Shown here one piece after another: positions 23,870-35,181 of a stretch of DNA of 64,000 bases (position 1 is the first letter of the stretch; each line of letters begins with the position of its first letter). The DNA is from Combretum micranthum. Its lineage: Eukaryota; Streptophyta; Magnoliopsida; Myrtales; Combretaceae. Under the pieces are notes generated by a model. That model worked only from the letters and a program-made list of their open reading frames with translations, made no database searches and was not told the DNA's origin. The position numbers and the translations under genes were made by a program. The stretch spans positions 496,001-560,000 of the forward strand of contig JAMXBD010000092.1 in assembly GCA_024138025.1 (NCBI GenBank). Direction: 5' to 3'.

Positions 23870-24056
23870 ATGTCCACTCGATCGCAGGAAGAATTCGTTA
23901 AACTGCAGAATTTGGTTTATTCATTAGCAGACACCATGAAAGCCATGCAAATGCAGATGCAAGATTGATGAAATCTAATTCGTTGATGCAACAAAATTTG
24001 CAAGAGTTAAATGCCACTGTTAATTCTTCCATCCAGCAATTTGGAGAGAAGATTGC
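23870..24056 (+). pseudogene. Chromovirus gag, N-terminal piece before the nested insertion
   Basis: ATG at 23870 opens a frame rich in Gln and Met (MKAMQMQMQ near residues 24-32). It is stopped at about 23966 and continues in another frame (SNSLMQQNLQELNATVNSS) to 24056, where the nested element begins. It resumes at 30859. Confidence 0.75.
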
Positions 24057-25364
24057 TGGTGGGTGTCGAATCCAACAAAAAAAATTACCTACTCTAAGAT
24101 TTGTGTATAGGATGAGCAGGATCGTCTCCACAGGGACTGGTAAAAATTCCTAAGTTTCTATCGGGGGTTGAGAAGAGAAAAAGAAAATAAAATTGGGGGA
24201 TTTTGAAATCAAGCAATAAAATAAACCTATTTCTAATTAAGAAGATTTATATAATTCAAAAGATTATCTAGCCTAGGTTTCATTACAACTCAATTCTTAG
24301 GATTGATCATAGACTCAAATATTATTATTCCTACTTTGAATAGGTTAGTTATAAATTCCAATAAGCATTGAAATTCAATCTCTCCTTAGATGTTAAAATA
24401 ACCAAGATAAGATCTTTTATTCCTAATCAAATAGATAACCCTAAATACGCTCTTAAGGTTTAATCATCAATTGCATTAAGAAAAGAGAAACCTAACCCTA
24501 ATCAACAATCTCATAAGCATGGATATTTAAATTAGATTATATTTCATCACAACATCAAATAACCATCTATTTTATGACTATCGTGTTGTTTCATCACCTA
24601 TATTAGATTACTCATACAATTACGGATATGAGTTCTAATTGATTGATTATTGTTCAATCATCCTACAACCGGATCCAAAGTTATAAGATAATCAAGCAAT
24701 AATAACAATAGATCAGATGAAATACAAATATGCAAAGATAAGAATAATAGAAATCAAACCCATTTAGGTCTCACAATCCATCTTGAATTGAGTTGCAATA
24801 ATCCCTTGGCTAGATTAAGAGATTAGTTGTTCATGATTCAAGAAAAGCAATCTTTAGGGTTCTTGAAAGTATAAAGAAGAATAATCAATAATGAATAATG
24901 AATGAATCCTCTTTCTCTCTCCTCCTTCTTTATATATATGAGATAAACATCAGATATAAAGAGTGTTTTTCGCATGAAAGATGGCTGGAGGCATGTCGCA
25001 ACAAGGCTGGCAGCTATTATTCGCGAAACAAATGGTGCAGTCTTGATGGCCGGCTCCATGGCCGGCGGCCATGATGCTTCTGGTCATTGTTTAACAGTGA
25101 TGGCCGGCTCCATGGCCGGCGGCCATGATGCTTCTGGGATCTCGCTGGGCTTCATGGCTGGCGGCGATTCCATGATGGCTGGCGGCCATGACTCCTCTGA
25201 TGTATATCTCCCATACTTAGTTCCTCTAAATCTTTCCATTCACTTTAAAAACCTGAAATATAACATTAACTTTATTAAGTACCAATTCCTCATAATTTCT
25301 ATAAAATTAATAACAAGTTAATCAAGTTTTATCTAATATAAATTGAGTAAAATATATCTCAACA
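24057..25364 (-). repeat. 3' LTR of the nested Athila-like element
   Basis: 1308 bp, same ends as the 5' LTR. The copies differ by roughly seven substitutions but by about a dozen or more 1-3-base indels, an unusual ratio. The 115-codon plus-strand frame at 24974-25321 (MAGG repeats) is the translation of the GC-rich repeat and is not a gene. Confidence 0.88.
25042..25192. repeat. GC-rich internal repeat in the nested element's LTR
   Basis: A 39-bp unit starting GATGGCCGGCTCCATGGCCG and ending GATGCTTCTGG occurs twice (from 25045 and from 25099), followed by degenerate copies to about 25192. Each unit holds GCCGGC twice and can fold back on itself. The other LTR has the same array at about 30540-30690 with one unit shortened. 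GC content is far above the surrounding DNA. Confidence 0.75.
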
Positions 25365-27060
25365 AATTCCCCCACACTTAAACTCTTGCTTGTCCTCAAG
25401 CAAAACCAATATCTCCAAATTGAGAAATCTTTTGTTGGAGTGTGCTTCTTTCAAAATTCAAATTCAAGCATCTCTTTTCTTTATTTTTCTTTGAAGACTT
25501 GTGATTTTCAGTGCTTACCGCTCAAACCAAACTGAGGACTTGTAATTAGAGTACTAAAATAAAAATTCAATAGTTAATCTAAATAAAACAAACTTGAACC
25601 ACATATTTAACCAAAGATCATTCTACTCAAGAGTAAATACTCAGTCCAGTAAGGAAAAATACCCATTTAGACTTCACTGGACATCTAACCGACACATACT
25701 CTTACCAACACAGAATAAAAGCATGTGATATCAGTTCTTTCCCTAGATTTTTCTTTTTGTTTATTATAAGTCTTATTCCGCTTGATTGCTTCAACATTCA
25801 TTTTTTTTTTTCTCTCATTCAATCAAGCATTAAGAGCCTTCAGAGATGAATCTCTGGACGGGTTTTTGCCCGCTTCTTTTCAGCTCTTTCTTCTCTAAAT
25901 TTTTCTTTCAAAGCACTTTTCACTTTTTAGCCTTTCCTCCCTTATCGTTATAGTGAGTTCATTGAGTCGGCACATCCCGGGCTCATCACCCAAGTGACCA
26001 GGTTTTAAAGGGACCCCTACGGACTCTTCCTCACTCTAACATTCAAGTTTGGATACTCATAACTCGATTGTTTGAGTTAGAGGAGTATAGGCTTATGCTT
26101 GTTTCTACTTTTGAATGGAACAACAAACTCAAGACTTTTTTTATCAAAGATCACTAAGAAAAAGACTTCCTTTATCTCTTTTACTAAGTGTTGAAAAATT
26201 CTTTAATAAGAACTTATAAAAGTATATATAAGTTAGCTTTTTCCTAGAAGTAAACCTGTTTATTTTTCACATGAGGACTCGACTTACTCTCAAACTTCCA
26301 AATCTAAAGCCAAATACACAGTAAATCTGTTCTTTAAAGATTTCACTACTCAATTTTAACTAAGTACTCAAATCACAATAGTATAGGTGAGTAAAGCACT
26401 TTCACAAATTCCAGATTTCAATGAAATTTTTTTTTTTTGAAAAAAAAATTAGGCCTTAAATGCCCTATATTACTTAAGAACAAACATTCAAGAATTTAAA
26501 GTGTGGGCACTTTCATATCCAGATGTCTTGTATATATCATAAATCCAAAAATCAGACATCAATCACAAGATGAAATACTCCAATTCATATTTTATCCCTC
26601 CCCCACACTTATAATAAACAGTGTCCTCACTGTTTCTAATCAGCAAAAAGTGAGAGAAAAATAAAAAGAAATAGGAATAACGGTACTTCCCCGGTTTCTC
26701 TTTTGAAGCTCCTTTGAAGTTCTTTGTCCTTTAAAGCTCATGAGAGAGATTGTCTTCTTCAATTCAAGATCTAAGACCTACAAAACCAAACAAATAAAAG
26801 AAAACAAAACACACAAAAACAAAAGCATTAGTAACAAAAACCATGGGTTGCCTCCCATGAAGCGCTTCTTTATAGTCCTTAGCTGGACTATTCCAACTCA
26901 TTTTCTTATGGAGGCTCAAAGATATATGTATCCCAATTGTCAGAAATAGGAAAACCCTCAAGTAAACTCCTCTCTTGATTCACCCTAGTGATTTCTCCAT
27001 CTAAAGCTTTTAACAATTGATCATAGAAGATATCACTAGTGTCTCTTTTATGCTCATCCT
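25365..27060 (-). other. Noncoding 3' internal region of the nested element
   Basis: About 1.7 kb without a recognisable domain in any frame, where pol would be in a complete element. A second polypurine-like block (reverse complement of CCCTCCCCCACACTTAT, near 26597-26613) resembles the functional one at 25365-25381. The frames 26740-26949 (plus) and 26764-26961 (minus) are opposite-strand shadows with no homology I can see. Confidence 0.65.
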
Positions 27061-27069
27061 CTTTTGAAT

Positions 27070-27864
27070 TCAACTTATCATCTCCAATCTTCTCATAATT
27101 TGTCCAGTGTCAACTAAATTTTCACCAAGTCCATCCACTTGAGATTCATCAACTAGACACTTGTCTTCCACATCCTCCACAACCTGTTTTTCATTTCTAT
27201 GAATAGCAAAAATGTTAGAAATATTAGAAGTGATTTTCTTTTCACTATCCACAGAAAATTTAATGATCTCCCCATCAAACTCCATAGTCATGACTCCTTC
27301 ATTCACATCAATTTTGGTTTTAGATGTTTTCAAAAATGGTCTCCCAAGCAAAAGTGTAGGTGATTGTGAATACATCTCCTCACCCATATCAATTACATAA
27401 AAGTCAGCGGGAAACACTAATCCATTGACTTGTACCAAAACATCTTCTAAAATACCTGATGGATACACATTGGACCTATCTGCAAGTTGTAAAATTACTC
27501 TTGTTTCTTTCAATTGTCCAACATTCAAACTTTTATACACAGAAAGAGGCATAACATTAACTGAAGCTCCTAGGTCACACATACAATTTTCAATCTTAAC
27601 TTGACCTATTGTACAAGGAATAGAAAACGTACCAGGGTCCTTGCACTTTGGTGGTAGCTTCTTCTGAAGAACAGCAGAAATATTCTCACCCATATAAACC
27701 ATCTCATTTCCTCTAAGCTTCTTCTTGTTTGTGCAAAGATCTTTCAGAAACTTAGCATATCGAGGTATTTTCTTAATCACATCCAATAAAGGAATATTCA
27801 CCTCGACTTTCCTAAAAGTCTCTAAAATTTCCTTCTCTTCGTCCAATTTCTTGGACTGATTCAA
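27070..27864 (-). CDS. Aspartic protease of the nested Athila-like element
   Basis: Open over 264 codons. The active site reads CDLGASVNVMPLSV (about residues 96-109), where the usual D-S/T-G is D-L-G-A-S, a form common in Athila/Ogre-group proteases. LLLGRPFLKTSKTKIDV (about residues 172-188) is the second conserved block (flap and C-terminal strand). The N-terminal part (KIPRYAKFLKDLCTNKKKL) is the gag-protease linker. The frame ends at TAA/TGA before any RT. The ATG at 27864 is probably not the original start: gag and protease would be one polyprotein. The domain itself is undamaged. Confidence 0.8.
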   Translation of the reverse strand: MNQSKKLDEEKEILETFRKVEVNIPLLDVIKKIPRYAKFLKDLCTNKKKLRGNEMVYMGENISAVLQKKLPPKCKDPGTFSIPCTIGQVKIENCMCDLGASVNVMPLSVYKSLNVGQLKETRVILQLADRSNVYPSGILEDVLVQVNGLVFPADFYVIDMGEEMYSQSPTLLLGRPFLKTSKTKIDVNEGVMTMEFDGEIIKFSVDSEKKITSNISNIFAIHRNEKQVVEDVEDKCLVDESQVDGLGENLVDTGQIMRRLEMIS

Positions 27865-27957
27865 CCTAGAAGGGAAGGGGTACAGGCTTGTAAATCTGTG
27901 GTGGGGGTTTTTCTACTTGTTTCTCCTCCATGTGGGGGTTCTCTTTTACACTTTCTT

Positions 27958-29426
27958 TCAGGGTGTTTCAATTACCTTCTCATTTGAGTCTTGCAATTCC
28001 TTGCCAAATCTCAAGGAGATTGCACTCACATTTTCTCTATGATTAATGGTGTTAGAAGGTAACTTACCTTGCTGTTCCAACTTACCTACTGAAGTGGCAA
28101 GTTTACTCATCTGACCCTCCAAATTTTGAATGCTTTGCTTCGTCTCATCCTGAAATTGCTTCGTGTTAATTGCAAGAGACTTGACAATATCTTCAAGTGA
28201 TGAACTTGAAGACGAAGCTTGTTGTGGTGGTGGTTGAGGCCTTGGTTGGTATGACTGAAAGTTCTGTGGCCTTGATTGATAGCTGAAGTTTGGATGATCC
28301 CTCCAACCAGGATTGTATGTGTTGGAATAGGGATCATATCTTCTTTGAGGGGGTTGTGGTTGTCCTGGAAATCCACCAATCGCATTTGCATGCGCATATG
28401 AGTCATCTTGAAGGGTTGGACACATGTCTGTGGGTGATTTGAAGCACAAATACCACAAGCTTTCGCTTGTTGGGTATTTCCAAGGATAACCTGCTGAACA
28501 AGAGAAGTCAAGTTAGATAATTGAGATTCTAAGTGTGAGACACTTACCTCGTTGACTCGTCTTGTTGAAGGATCTTGTCTGAAACCGAATTGTTGGGAAT
28601 TTGCAGCCGTGAGTGAGATCAAATCCCTAGCCTGAGCAGGGGTTTTATCTACTATCGCTCCTCCACTCGCTGCATCCATCATCTTCCTTTCCATAGGAAG
28701 CAATCCTTCATAGAAATATGTATCAGGAGTTGTTCGGATATGCCGTGTTGAGGACAACTGGCAAATTGTTTGAACCTTTCCCAATACTCATGCAGATTCT
28801 CAATTTCTTTTGTTTAATCCCACAAATTTCCCTCCTTATGTTTGCGGCTCTAGTAGCAGGGAAAAATTTGTCCAAAAATGACTTCACCATATCAGTCCAG
28901 TGGTGATTGATCCAGGGGGTAGATAGAATAACCAATCTTTGGCTCTATCCTTTAATGAAAATGGGAAAGCCCTCAATTTAATTTGATCTTCAGATATCCC
29001 ATGAGGTTTCATACCTGAACAGACAACGTGGAACTCCTTCAAATGTTTATGAGGGTCCTCGTTTTCCAAGCCATGAAAAGAGGGCAACAAATGAATCAAC
29101 CCAGATTTCAACTCAAAATCCACATTCAATTCAGGGTATTGAATGCAGAGTGGTTGTTGAGTCACATCCGGAGTGGCTAGTTGTCTCAAAGTGCGATCTT
29201 GATTTGCCATCTCTTCTTCTTCTTTAAATTCAGAAGTTTCGGTTTCCTCTTTGTCGGTTTCACTGGATGATTCAGCCAATTCCAGTACTTGGTTTAATCC
29301 AGGAGATGAAGTTGAAGTTGCGTCTAGAATACGCTGTTTTGATTGTCGGCGCAATTCCCGTTCTGTCTTCTCTATATCTGAATCAAATTCTAACGTACCT
29401 TTGTGAGAAGCACGGGTCATAAACAA
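27958..29426 (-). pseudogene. Athila-type gag, frameshifted
   Basis: ATG at 29424-29426. The first open piece (to 28884) has an acidic head and the gag core PELNVDFELKSGLIHLLPSF (about residues 100-119), with LKDRAKDWLFYLPPGS near its end. The second piece (28935-28723) continues with MVKSFLDKFFPATRAANIRR. The third (28784 to about 28440) has YFYEGLLPMERKMMDAASGG. The fourth (28458-27958) is Pro/Gln/Ser-rich (QPQPPQRRYDPYSNTYNPGW) and ends in a coiled-coil-like region. The pieces overlap, so each junction is a small indel and the domain order is complete. It does not have the C-x2-C knuckle in clear form; a cysteine/histidine cluster (CGICASNHPQTC) lies near 28440-28475. Confidence 0.85.
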
Positions 29427-29518
29427 AAATCAAAATAAAAAGAAAAACAAGAACAAGGCAATAAGAAAGGAAATAAAAAGTAAAAAAAATAGAAAAAGGG
29501 AAATTTTTTAGACACCAG

Positions 29519-29536
29519 TCCCCGGCAACGGCGCCA
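29519..29536 (-). other. Primer-binding site (tRNA-Asp type)
   Basis: The minus strand reads TGGCGCCGTTGCCGGGGA, 5 bases from the 5' LTR edge at 29542. This is the primer-binding sequence complementary to plant tRNA-Asp used by Athila-group elements. Confidence 0.9.
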
Positions 29537-29541
29537 AATTT

Positions 29542-30858
29542 TGGTGGGTGTCGAATCCAACAAAAATAAATTACCTACTCTAAGATTTGTGTATAGGATG
29601 AGCAGGATCGTCTCCACAGGGACTGGTAAAAATTCCTAAGTTTCTATCGGGGGTTGAGAAGAGAAAAAGAAAATAAAATTGGGGGATTTTGAAATCAAGC
29701 AAATAAAATAAACCTATTTCTAATTAAGAAGATTTATATATATTCAAAAGATTATCTAGCCTAGGTTTCATTACAACTCAATTCTCAGGATTGATCATAG
29801 ACTCAAATATTATTATTCCTACTTTGAATAGGTTAGTTATAAATTCCAATAAGCATTGAAATTCAATCTCTCCTTAGATGTTAAATAACCAAGATAAGAT
29901 CTTTGATTATTCCTAATCGAATAGATAACCCTAAATACGCTCTTAAGGTTTAATCCATCAATTGCATTAAGAAAAGAGAAACCTAACCCTAATCAACAAT
30001 CTCATAGAGCATGGATCATTTAAATTAGATTATATTTCATCACAACATCAAATAACCATCTATTTTATGACTATCGTGTTGTTTCATCACCTATATTAGA
30101 TTACTCATACAATTACGGATATGAGTTCTAATTGATTGATTATTGTTCAATCATCCTACAACCGGATCCAAAGTTATAAGAGATAATCAAGCAATAATAA
30201 CAATAGAATCAGATGAAATACAAATATGCAAAGATAAGAATAATAGAATCAAACCCAATTAGGTCTCACAATCCATCTTGAATTGAGTTGCAATAATCCC
30301 TTGGCTAGATTAAGAGATTAGTTGTTCATGATTCAAGAAAAGCAATCTTTAGGGTTCTTGGAAGTATAAAGAATGAATAATTCAATAATGAATAATGAAT
30401 GAATCCTCTTTTCTCTCCCTCCTTCTTTATATATATGAGATAAACATCAGATATAAAGAGTGTTTTTCGCATGAAAGATGGCTGGGACATGTCGCAACAA
30501 GGCTGGCAGCTATTATTCGTGAAACAAATGGTGCAGTCTTGATGGCGGCCATGGCCGGCGGCCATGATGCTTCTGGTCATTGTTTAACAGTGATGGCCGG
30601 CTCCATGGCCGGCGGCCATGATGCTTCTGGGATCTCCGCTGGGCTTCATGGCTGGCGGCGATTCCATGATGGCTGGCGGCCATGACTCCTCTGATGTATA
30701 TCTCCCATACTTAGTTCCTCTAAATCTTTCCATTCACTTTAAAAACCTGAAATATAACATTAACTTTATTAAGTACCAATTCCTCATAATTTCTATAAAA
30801 TTAATAACAAGTTAATCAAGTTTTATCTAATATAAATTGAGTAAAATATATCTCAACA
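29542..30858 (-). repeat. 5' LTR of the nested Athila-like element
   Basis: 1317 bp, TGGTGGGTGTCG to ATCTCAACA (plus-strand reading). It contains a GC-rich region (about 30540-30690) with partial copies of a roughly 39-bp unit. On the minus strand the element's transcription start should lie within it. Confidence 0.88.
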
Positions 30859-31755
30859 ATTGCTCATTTAAGGAATCAGACTGATACTAATGGAGTTCAA
30901 CAGGACAATTCAGATGCTTCACAGTCATCATTTTCCGCAGCAGATTCCTTGTTGAAAGGAATTAAATTGGAGATTCCGAAATTTTCAGGTCAAGATCCAT
31001 TGGGATGGATATATCAAGCACATAAATTTTTTAATTTCCATAAGGTGCCTGAGGAACAACGGTTAGACATTGCCACATTTGCAATGGAAGGTGAAGCACT
31101 ACAGTTTGTTCAGTGGCTTGAACAAAACAAACAGTTAAGTACATGGTCTCAATTTTTTATTTCTATCAAATCTCGTTTTGGTCCATCAGAATACGAGGAC
31201 TTTCAAGGTGCTTTATCCAAGCTAACTCAACAGAAATCCGTTACTGACTATCAAAAAGAATTTGAGGCTTTATCAAATCAAGTCACTGGTATTTCTGAAT
31301 CTTTCCTTTTAAGTTGCTTTGTATCAGGCTTGAAGAGTCATATTCGAAAGGAAGTTCAGATTGCTAAACCTACTTCCTTACATCATGCTATTTGGCTTGC
31401 CAAAATGCATGAAACCAAATTTTTTTATAGTTCTTTTCGACCCAAACAATCATTTTCACAACCATACAATTCTAGTTCAAATACAGTATTTGTTAATACA
31501 CATTCTCACCCTACAGACACAAATTCTTATTCCCATACCTTAGCCACAACACATTTCCCAATACTAACCATTCTACCAATTCCACTTTGCAGTTTTCCAA
31601 ACCATTACAGTCCCATCCTAAGCCATTACCAATTCGGAAAATGACTCAAGCTGAGATACAAGAGAAACGTGATAAAGGCCTTTGTTTTCATTGTGATGAT
31701 AAATATTCTCGTCAACACAAATGTAAAGCCAAATTTCTGTTGTTGTTAGATGAAG
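30859..31755 (+). pseudogene. Chromovirus gag, main part with zinc knuckle
   Basis: The retrotransposon gag core is open from 30949 to 31644: IPKFSGQDPLGWIYQAHKFF (about 30970-31030), ALQFVQWLE and a DYQKEFEALSNQV segment, which is the usual gag fold. After a frame change near 31600 the frame 31587-32051 carries CFHCDDKYSRQHKC (about 31683-31724), the short C-x2-C...H-x-C knuckle typical of chromovirus gag. The first few bases (30859-30863) are the duplicated ATTGC of the nested element. Confidence 0.85.
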
Positions 31756-32450
31756 GAGAGGAAGAGGGGGAAGAACATTCAGAAGTTTTGAAATTTGATG
31801 AAGGCACTATTAGTTATCATGCCTTGTCAGGACATACAATTCCACGAACCCTTCGTTTTCGTGGAAAAGTGAGAGGACAGGATATATCTGTGTTAGTGGA
31901 TTCGGGTAGTACTCATAATTTTGTACAATCTCGGATAGCTAGACATTTGGGGTTGCCTATAATGCAATCTGGGCATTTTAATGTGATGATAGGGAATGGG
32001 AGTAAATTGTCATGTGAAGGTCATTGTGAGAATGTTGAGGTGGATATTTAAGGTTTAACTTTTCGGGAAACATTTTATGTTCTTCCTATACAAGGAGCAG
32101 ATTTTGTGCTGGGTGTCCAGTGGCTACAGAAATTGGGACCTGTCACAATTGATTATAGTTCTCTTACTATGCAGTTTGTGACCAGTGATTCAATGGTGGT
32201 GCTTAAAGGTGATAATCAGCATTCATTGTTGCAGATTTCACATCATCAACTACGCAAATTGATTCAACAAGATGCTGTGGTCTCCTATTTTCATTTGGTG
32301 GCTCAGGAGGTAAATTCTAATTCATGTTGCACTACCACCAACAATAGAGATCTAGATCATCTATTGGATAGCTATGCATCAATTTTTGAAGCACCTTCAT
32401 CATTGCCTCCTTTAAGGAATGTTCAACACAGGATTCAATTAGTAAAAGGT
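31756..32450 (+). pseudogene. Chromovirus aspartic protease
   Basis: The active-site triad region reads VLVDSGSTHNFV (about 31890-31925). The frame then meets TAA at 32049-32051, where Gln (CAA) is expected, and continues in the same domain with FYVLPIQGADFVLGVQWL (about 32073-32124). The Gly-rich second half is intact in 32106-32555. Frameshifts follow near 32450-32560, on the way into RT. Confidence 0.85.
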
Positions 32451-32559
32451 CCTCTACTATTAATGTTAAGCCTTATCGATACCCACATTTTCAAAAAAAT
32501 GAAATTGAGAAACAAGTTTCCGAAATATGGACTTGGGCATTATACAGCATGGTAACAGT

Positions 32560-33990
32560 CCCTTTTCTAGTCCAGTGCTTTGGTTAAGAAAAAAGATGGG
32601 ACTTGGCGTTTTTGTATCGATTATAGGGCTTTGAATCAAGTAACAGTAAAAGATGAGTTTCCCATTCCTACAATAGATGAATTGTTGGATGAGTTGTATG
32701 GTGCTTCATTTTCTAAATTGGATTTGCGATCAGGTTATCACCAAATTAGGATGCATTCTGATGATATTGAGAAGACTGCCTTTAGAACACATCAGGGTCA
32801 TTATGAATTTTTAGTAATGCCCTTTGGGTTGTCAAATGCTCTGGCTACTTTTCAGTCTATAATGAACCGGATTTTTCAACCTTTTCTTCGTAAATTTGTC
32901 ATAGTGTTTTTTGATGACATACTGGTTTACAGTAAGCACATGACAGATCATTTGACTCATTTGGAGTTAGTGTTGAAGACATTACAACACCATGAGTTTT
33001 ATTTAAAAGGCAGTAAGTGTCTTTTTGGCAAGGATTCCATTGAGTATTTAGGGCACATTGTGTCTGCCCAAGGGGTGAGTCCTGATCCGGCTAAAGTTCA
33101 AGGAGTTCAACAATGGCCAATTCCATAATCAGTGAAACAATTAAGAGCCTTTTTGGGTTTATCAGGGTATTATAGACGATTTATTAAGGGATATGCTCAT
33201 ATAGCAAGACCCTTAACTGACCTATTGCAGAAAGATAAGTTTGATGGTCAGAGTCAGCTTTTACAACTTTTCAACAATTGAAGCAGGCATTAGTTCAAGC
33301 ACCGATTTTGAAACTACCAGATTTTTCAAAACAGTTCGTGATTGAGACAGATGCTTCTGGTACAGCTATAGGTGCTGTACTATTACAAGATGAATTGCCT
33401 GTTTCATATTTTAGCAAGAAATTGCCCATCCATTTGAGCAAAGCTTCAGCTTATGTAAGGGAATTGTATGGTATTGTGGAAGCTGTACGAAAATGGAGAC
33501 AGTATGTGTTGGGAGCTCATTTTATGATTCGTACGGATCATAAAAGTTTGAAAGAAATTCTTTCACAGGTTATTCAAACTCCTGACCAACAAAAATACTT
33601 ATCCAAATTGTTGGGATATTATTATTCTATCACTTATAAAGCTGGCAAAGATAATGTTGTGGCAGATGCTTTATCAAGACAACATGGTGAGGAAGGGCAA
33701 ATTTTTGGATTATATGCACCCTATTTCTCTAGTATGGATATTCTTAAACAGCAATATCAGACAAATCGAGCTTTTGTGAGTGTTATCTCTAACTTAGCAA
33801 CTGGGTTGTATCATAAATATCCTTTGAGTTGGAAGAATGGCTTTTTGTTTTTCCATGATCGATTGTTTTTAGTTCCCACTTCGAGTTTGGTGCCTCTTAT
33901 TTTGAAGGAATTTCATACAACCCCTATTGCTGGTCATTTTGGTTCTCTTAAGACATTTAAGAGAATTGCAGCTGAGTTTTTTTGGAGGGC
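32560..33990 (+). pseudogene. Chromovirus reverse transcriptase and RNase H
   Basis: RT blocks: [16 protein letters not shown] (32586), [11 protein letters not shown] (about 32718-32750), the polymerase box as FFDD in [10 protein letters not shown] (about 32903-32930; Tyr replaced by Phe), and [15 protein letters not shown] at 33126-33128 stands where QWPIPQS is expected. A frame change near 33250 leads into RNase H (33278-33994): ETDASGTAIGAVL, ELYGIVEAVRKWRQYVLG, RTDHKSLKEIL and a DNVVADALSRQ end. A single-base loss near 33990 shifts into integrase. Confidence 0.9.
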
Positions 33991-34760
33991 ATGAGGACTG
34001 ATATTGAGAAATATGTCCGGAACTGTTTAACTTGTCAACAGGTGAAGTATATTACTCGATCACCAGCTGGGTTACTAGTTCCATTGCCTATACCTGAGAG
34101 AATTTAGGAAGATGTGAGCATGGATTTTGTTACATGCCTCCCTAAATCTCAGGGTTATACTGTTATATTGGTAGTTGTGGACAGACTTTCTAAGTACTGT
34201 CATTTGGGGGCATTGGATACACATTTCACAGCTACTAAAGTTGCTGCTTTGTTTTTACAGATGGTGATCAGATTACAGGGGATTCCTCGAACTATTGTTT
34301 CTGATCGAGATGCAATTTTTATGAGCCGATTTTGGAAGGAGATTTTCACTTTGAGTGGCACTCAATTGTGTATGAGTTCAGCTTATCACCCACAGTCTGA
34401 TGGTTAGACAGAAGTTCTTAATCGAACTATTCAACAGTATTTGAGGTGCTTTGTGATGGAACAACCGCACACATGGGTTAAGTTCCTTCCATGGGCAAAA
34501 TTTGCCTATAATTGTTCATTTCATGAAGGGGCCAAAACTACACCATTTGAAGTGGTCTACGGTCGACCTCCACCTTCTATTCCTTCCTACATTCGTGGTA
34601 CATCCAAACTGGATGCAATGGATCAAGAATTACAGACTAGAGATCAAATTCTGTCTTCATTGAAGACTAATTTGTAGGGGGCTCAACAGGGAATTAAAGC
34701 TATTGCTGATACACATCGGACTAATGTCACGTTTGTACCAGGGGACTTGGTGATGGTGAA
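33991..34760 (+). pseudogene. Chromovirus integrase
   Basis: The HHCC zinc site ends in NCLTCQQVKY (about 34019-34050). DDE core: SMDFVTCLPKS (first Asp, about 34117), VSDRDAIFMSRFWKE (second Asp, about 34297) and the AYHPQSDG region with the following Glu. Stops: TAG 34105-34107 (Trp expected), TAG 34405-34407 (Gln expected before TEVLNR) and TAG 34675-34677 (Gln expected). All are single transitions. Confidence 0.9.
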
Positions 34761-35181
34761 ACTCAGGCCTTATAAGCATGTTTCCCTTGGCAACAACTTT
34801 CATAAGTTGTCTAAGAGGTATTACGGACCTTATAAGGTGCTTCAGAAGGTAGGGGAGTGTGCCTATAAGGTTGAGCTTCCACCTAGTTCCAAAATACATA
34901 ACGTATTTCATGTTTCTGTTTTTAAAAAAATATTTTGGATCATCTACACCATCTTTGGATCTACCTGCAGAAGCTATTGTTAGCCATCCACTGCTAGAAC
35001 CACTGGGTATCATCAATTCTAGGGTTTTGATGGTGAATGGACGGCCTGTTAAACAGATCTTGGTTTCATGGAAGGGTCTGGCCTTAGAGGATGCTACATG
35101 GGAAGATTATCATAAATTTTCCCAGATTTATTCCGATTACAACCTTGCGGACAAGGTTGTCTTTTCAGAAGGGGAGTCATT
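34760..35181 (+). pseudogene. Chromovirus integrase C-terminus with chromodomain
   Basis: The GPF/Y-type module (KRYYGPYKVLQKVG, about 34815-34860) is followed, after a frame change near 34925, by VLMVNGRPVKQILVSWKG and then DATWEDYHKF (about 35025-35115). These aromatic and WKG/ATWE features are those of a chromodomain, which directs these elements to marked chromatin. The polyprotein end is close to the 3' LTR. Confidence 0.88.

Larger units (their letters stand above)
24057..30858 (-). mobile_element. Non-autonomous gag-protease LTR element with tRNA-Asp primer site (Athila-like)
   Basis: Inserted in the chromovirus gag with a perfect 5-bp duplication, ATTGC (24052-24056, 30859-30863). 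The 3' LTR is 24057-25364 and the 5' LTR 29542-30858. The primer site lies directly inside the 5' LTR (29519-29536) and a polypurine tract (reverse complement of AATTCCCCCACACTTAA, 25365-25381) directly inside the 3' LTR. The coding part holds gag and an aspartic protease only; no RT, RNase H or integrase exists between 25382 and 27060. Gag sequence and primer site are those of the Athila-type gypsy group. It must rely on enzymes of a related element. LTR substitutions (about 0.5%) are fewer than in the host chromovirus, as nesting requires. Confidence 0.9.

Noticed and set aside
25042..25192. CRISPR-like repeat array
   Set aside because: Units are adjacent variants of one GC-rich sequence without unique spacers, in a plant LTR; it is a minisatellite.
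24974..25321. 115-codon plus-strand frame with MAGGHDASG repeats (and its counterpart 30395-30815)
   Set aside because: It is the translation of the GC-rich repeat inside both LTRs of the nested element, antisense to the element, and differs by frame between the two LTRs.
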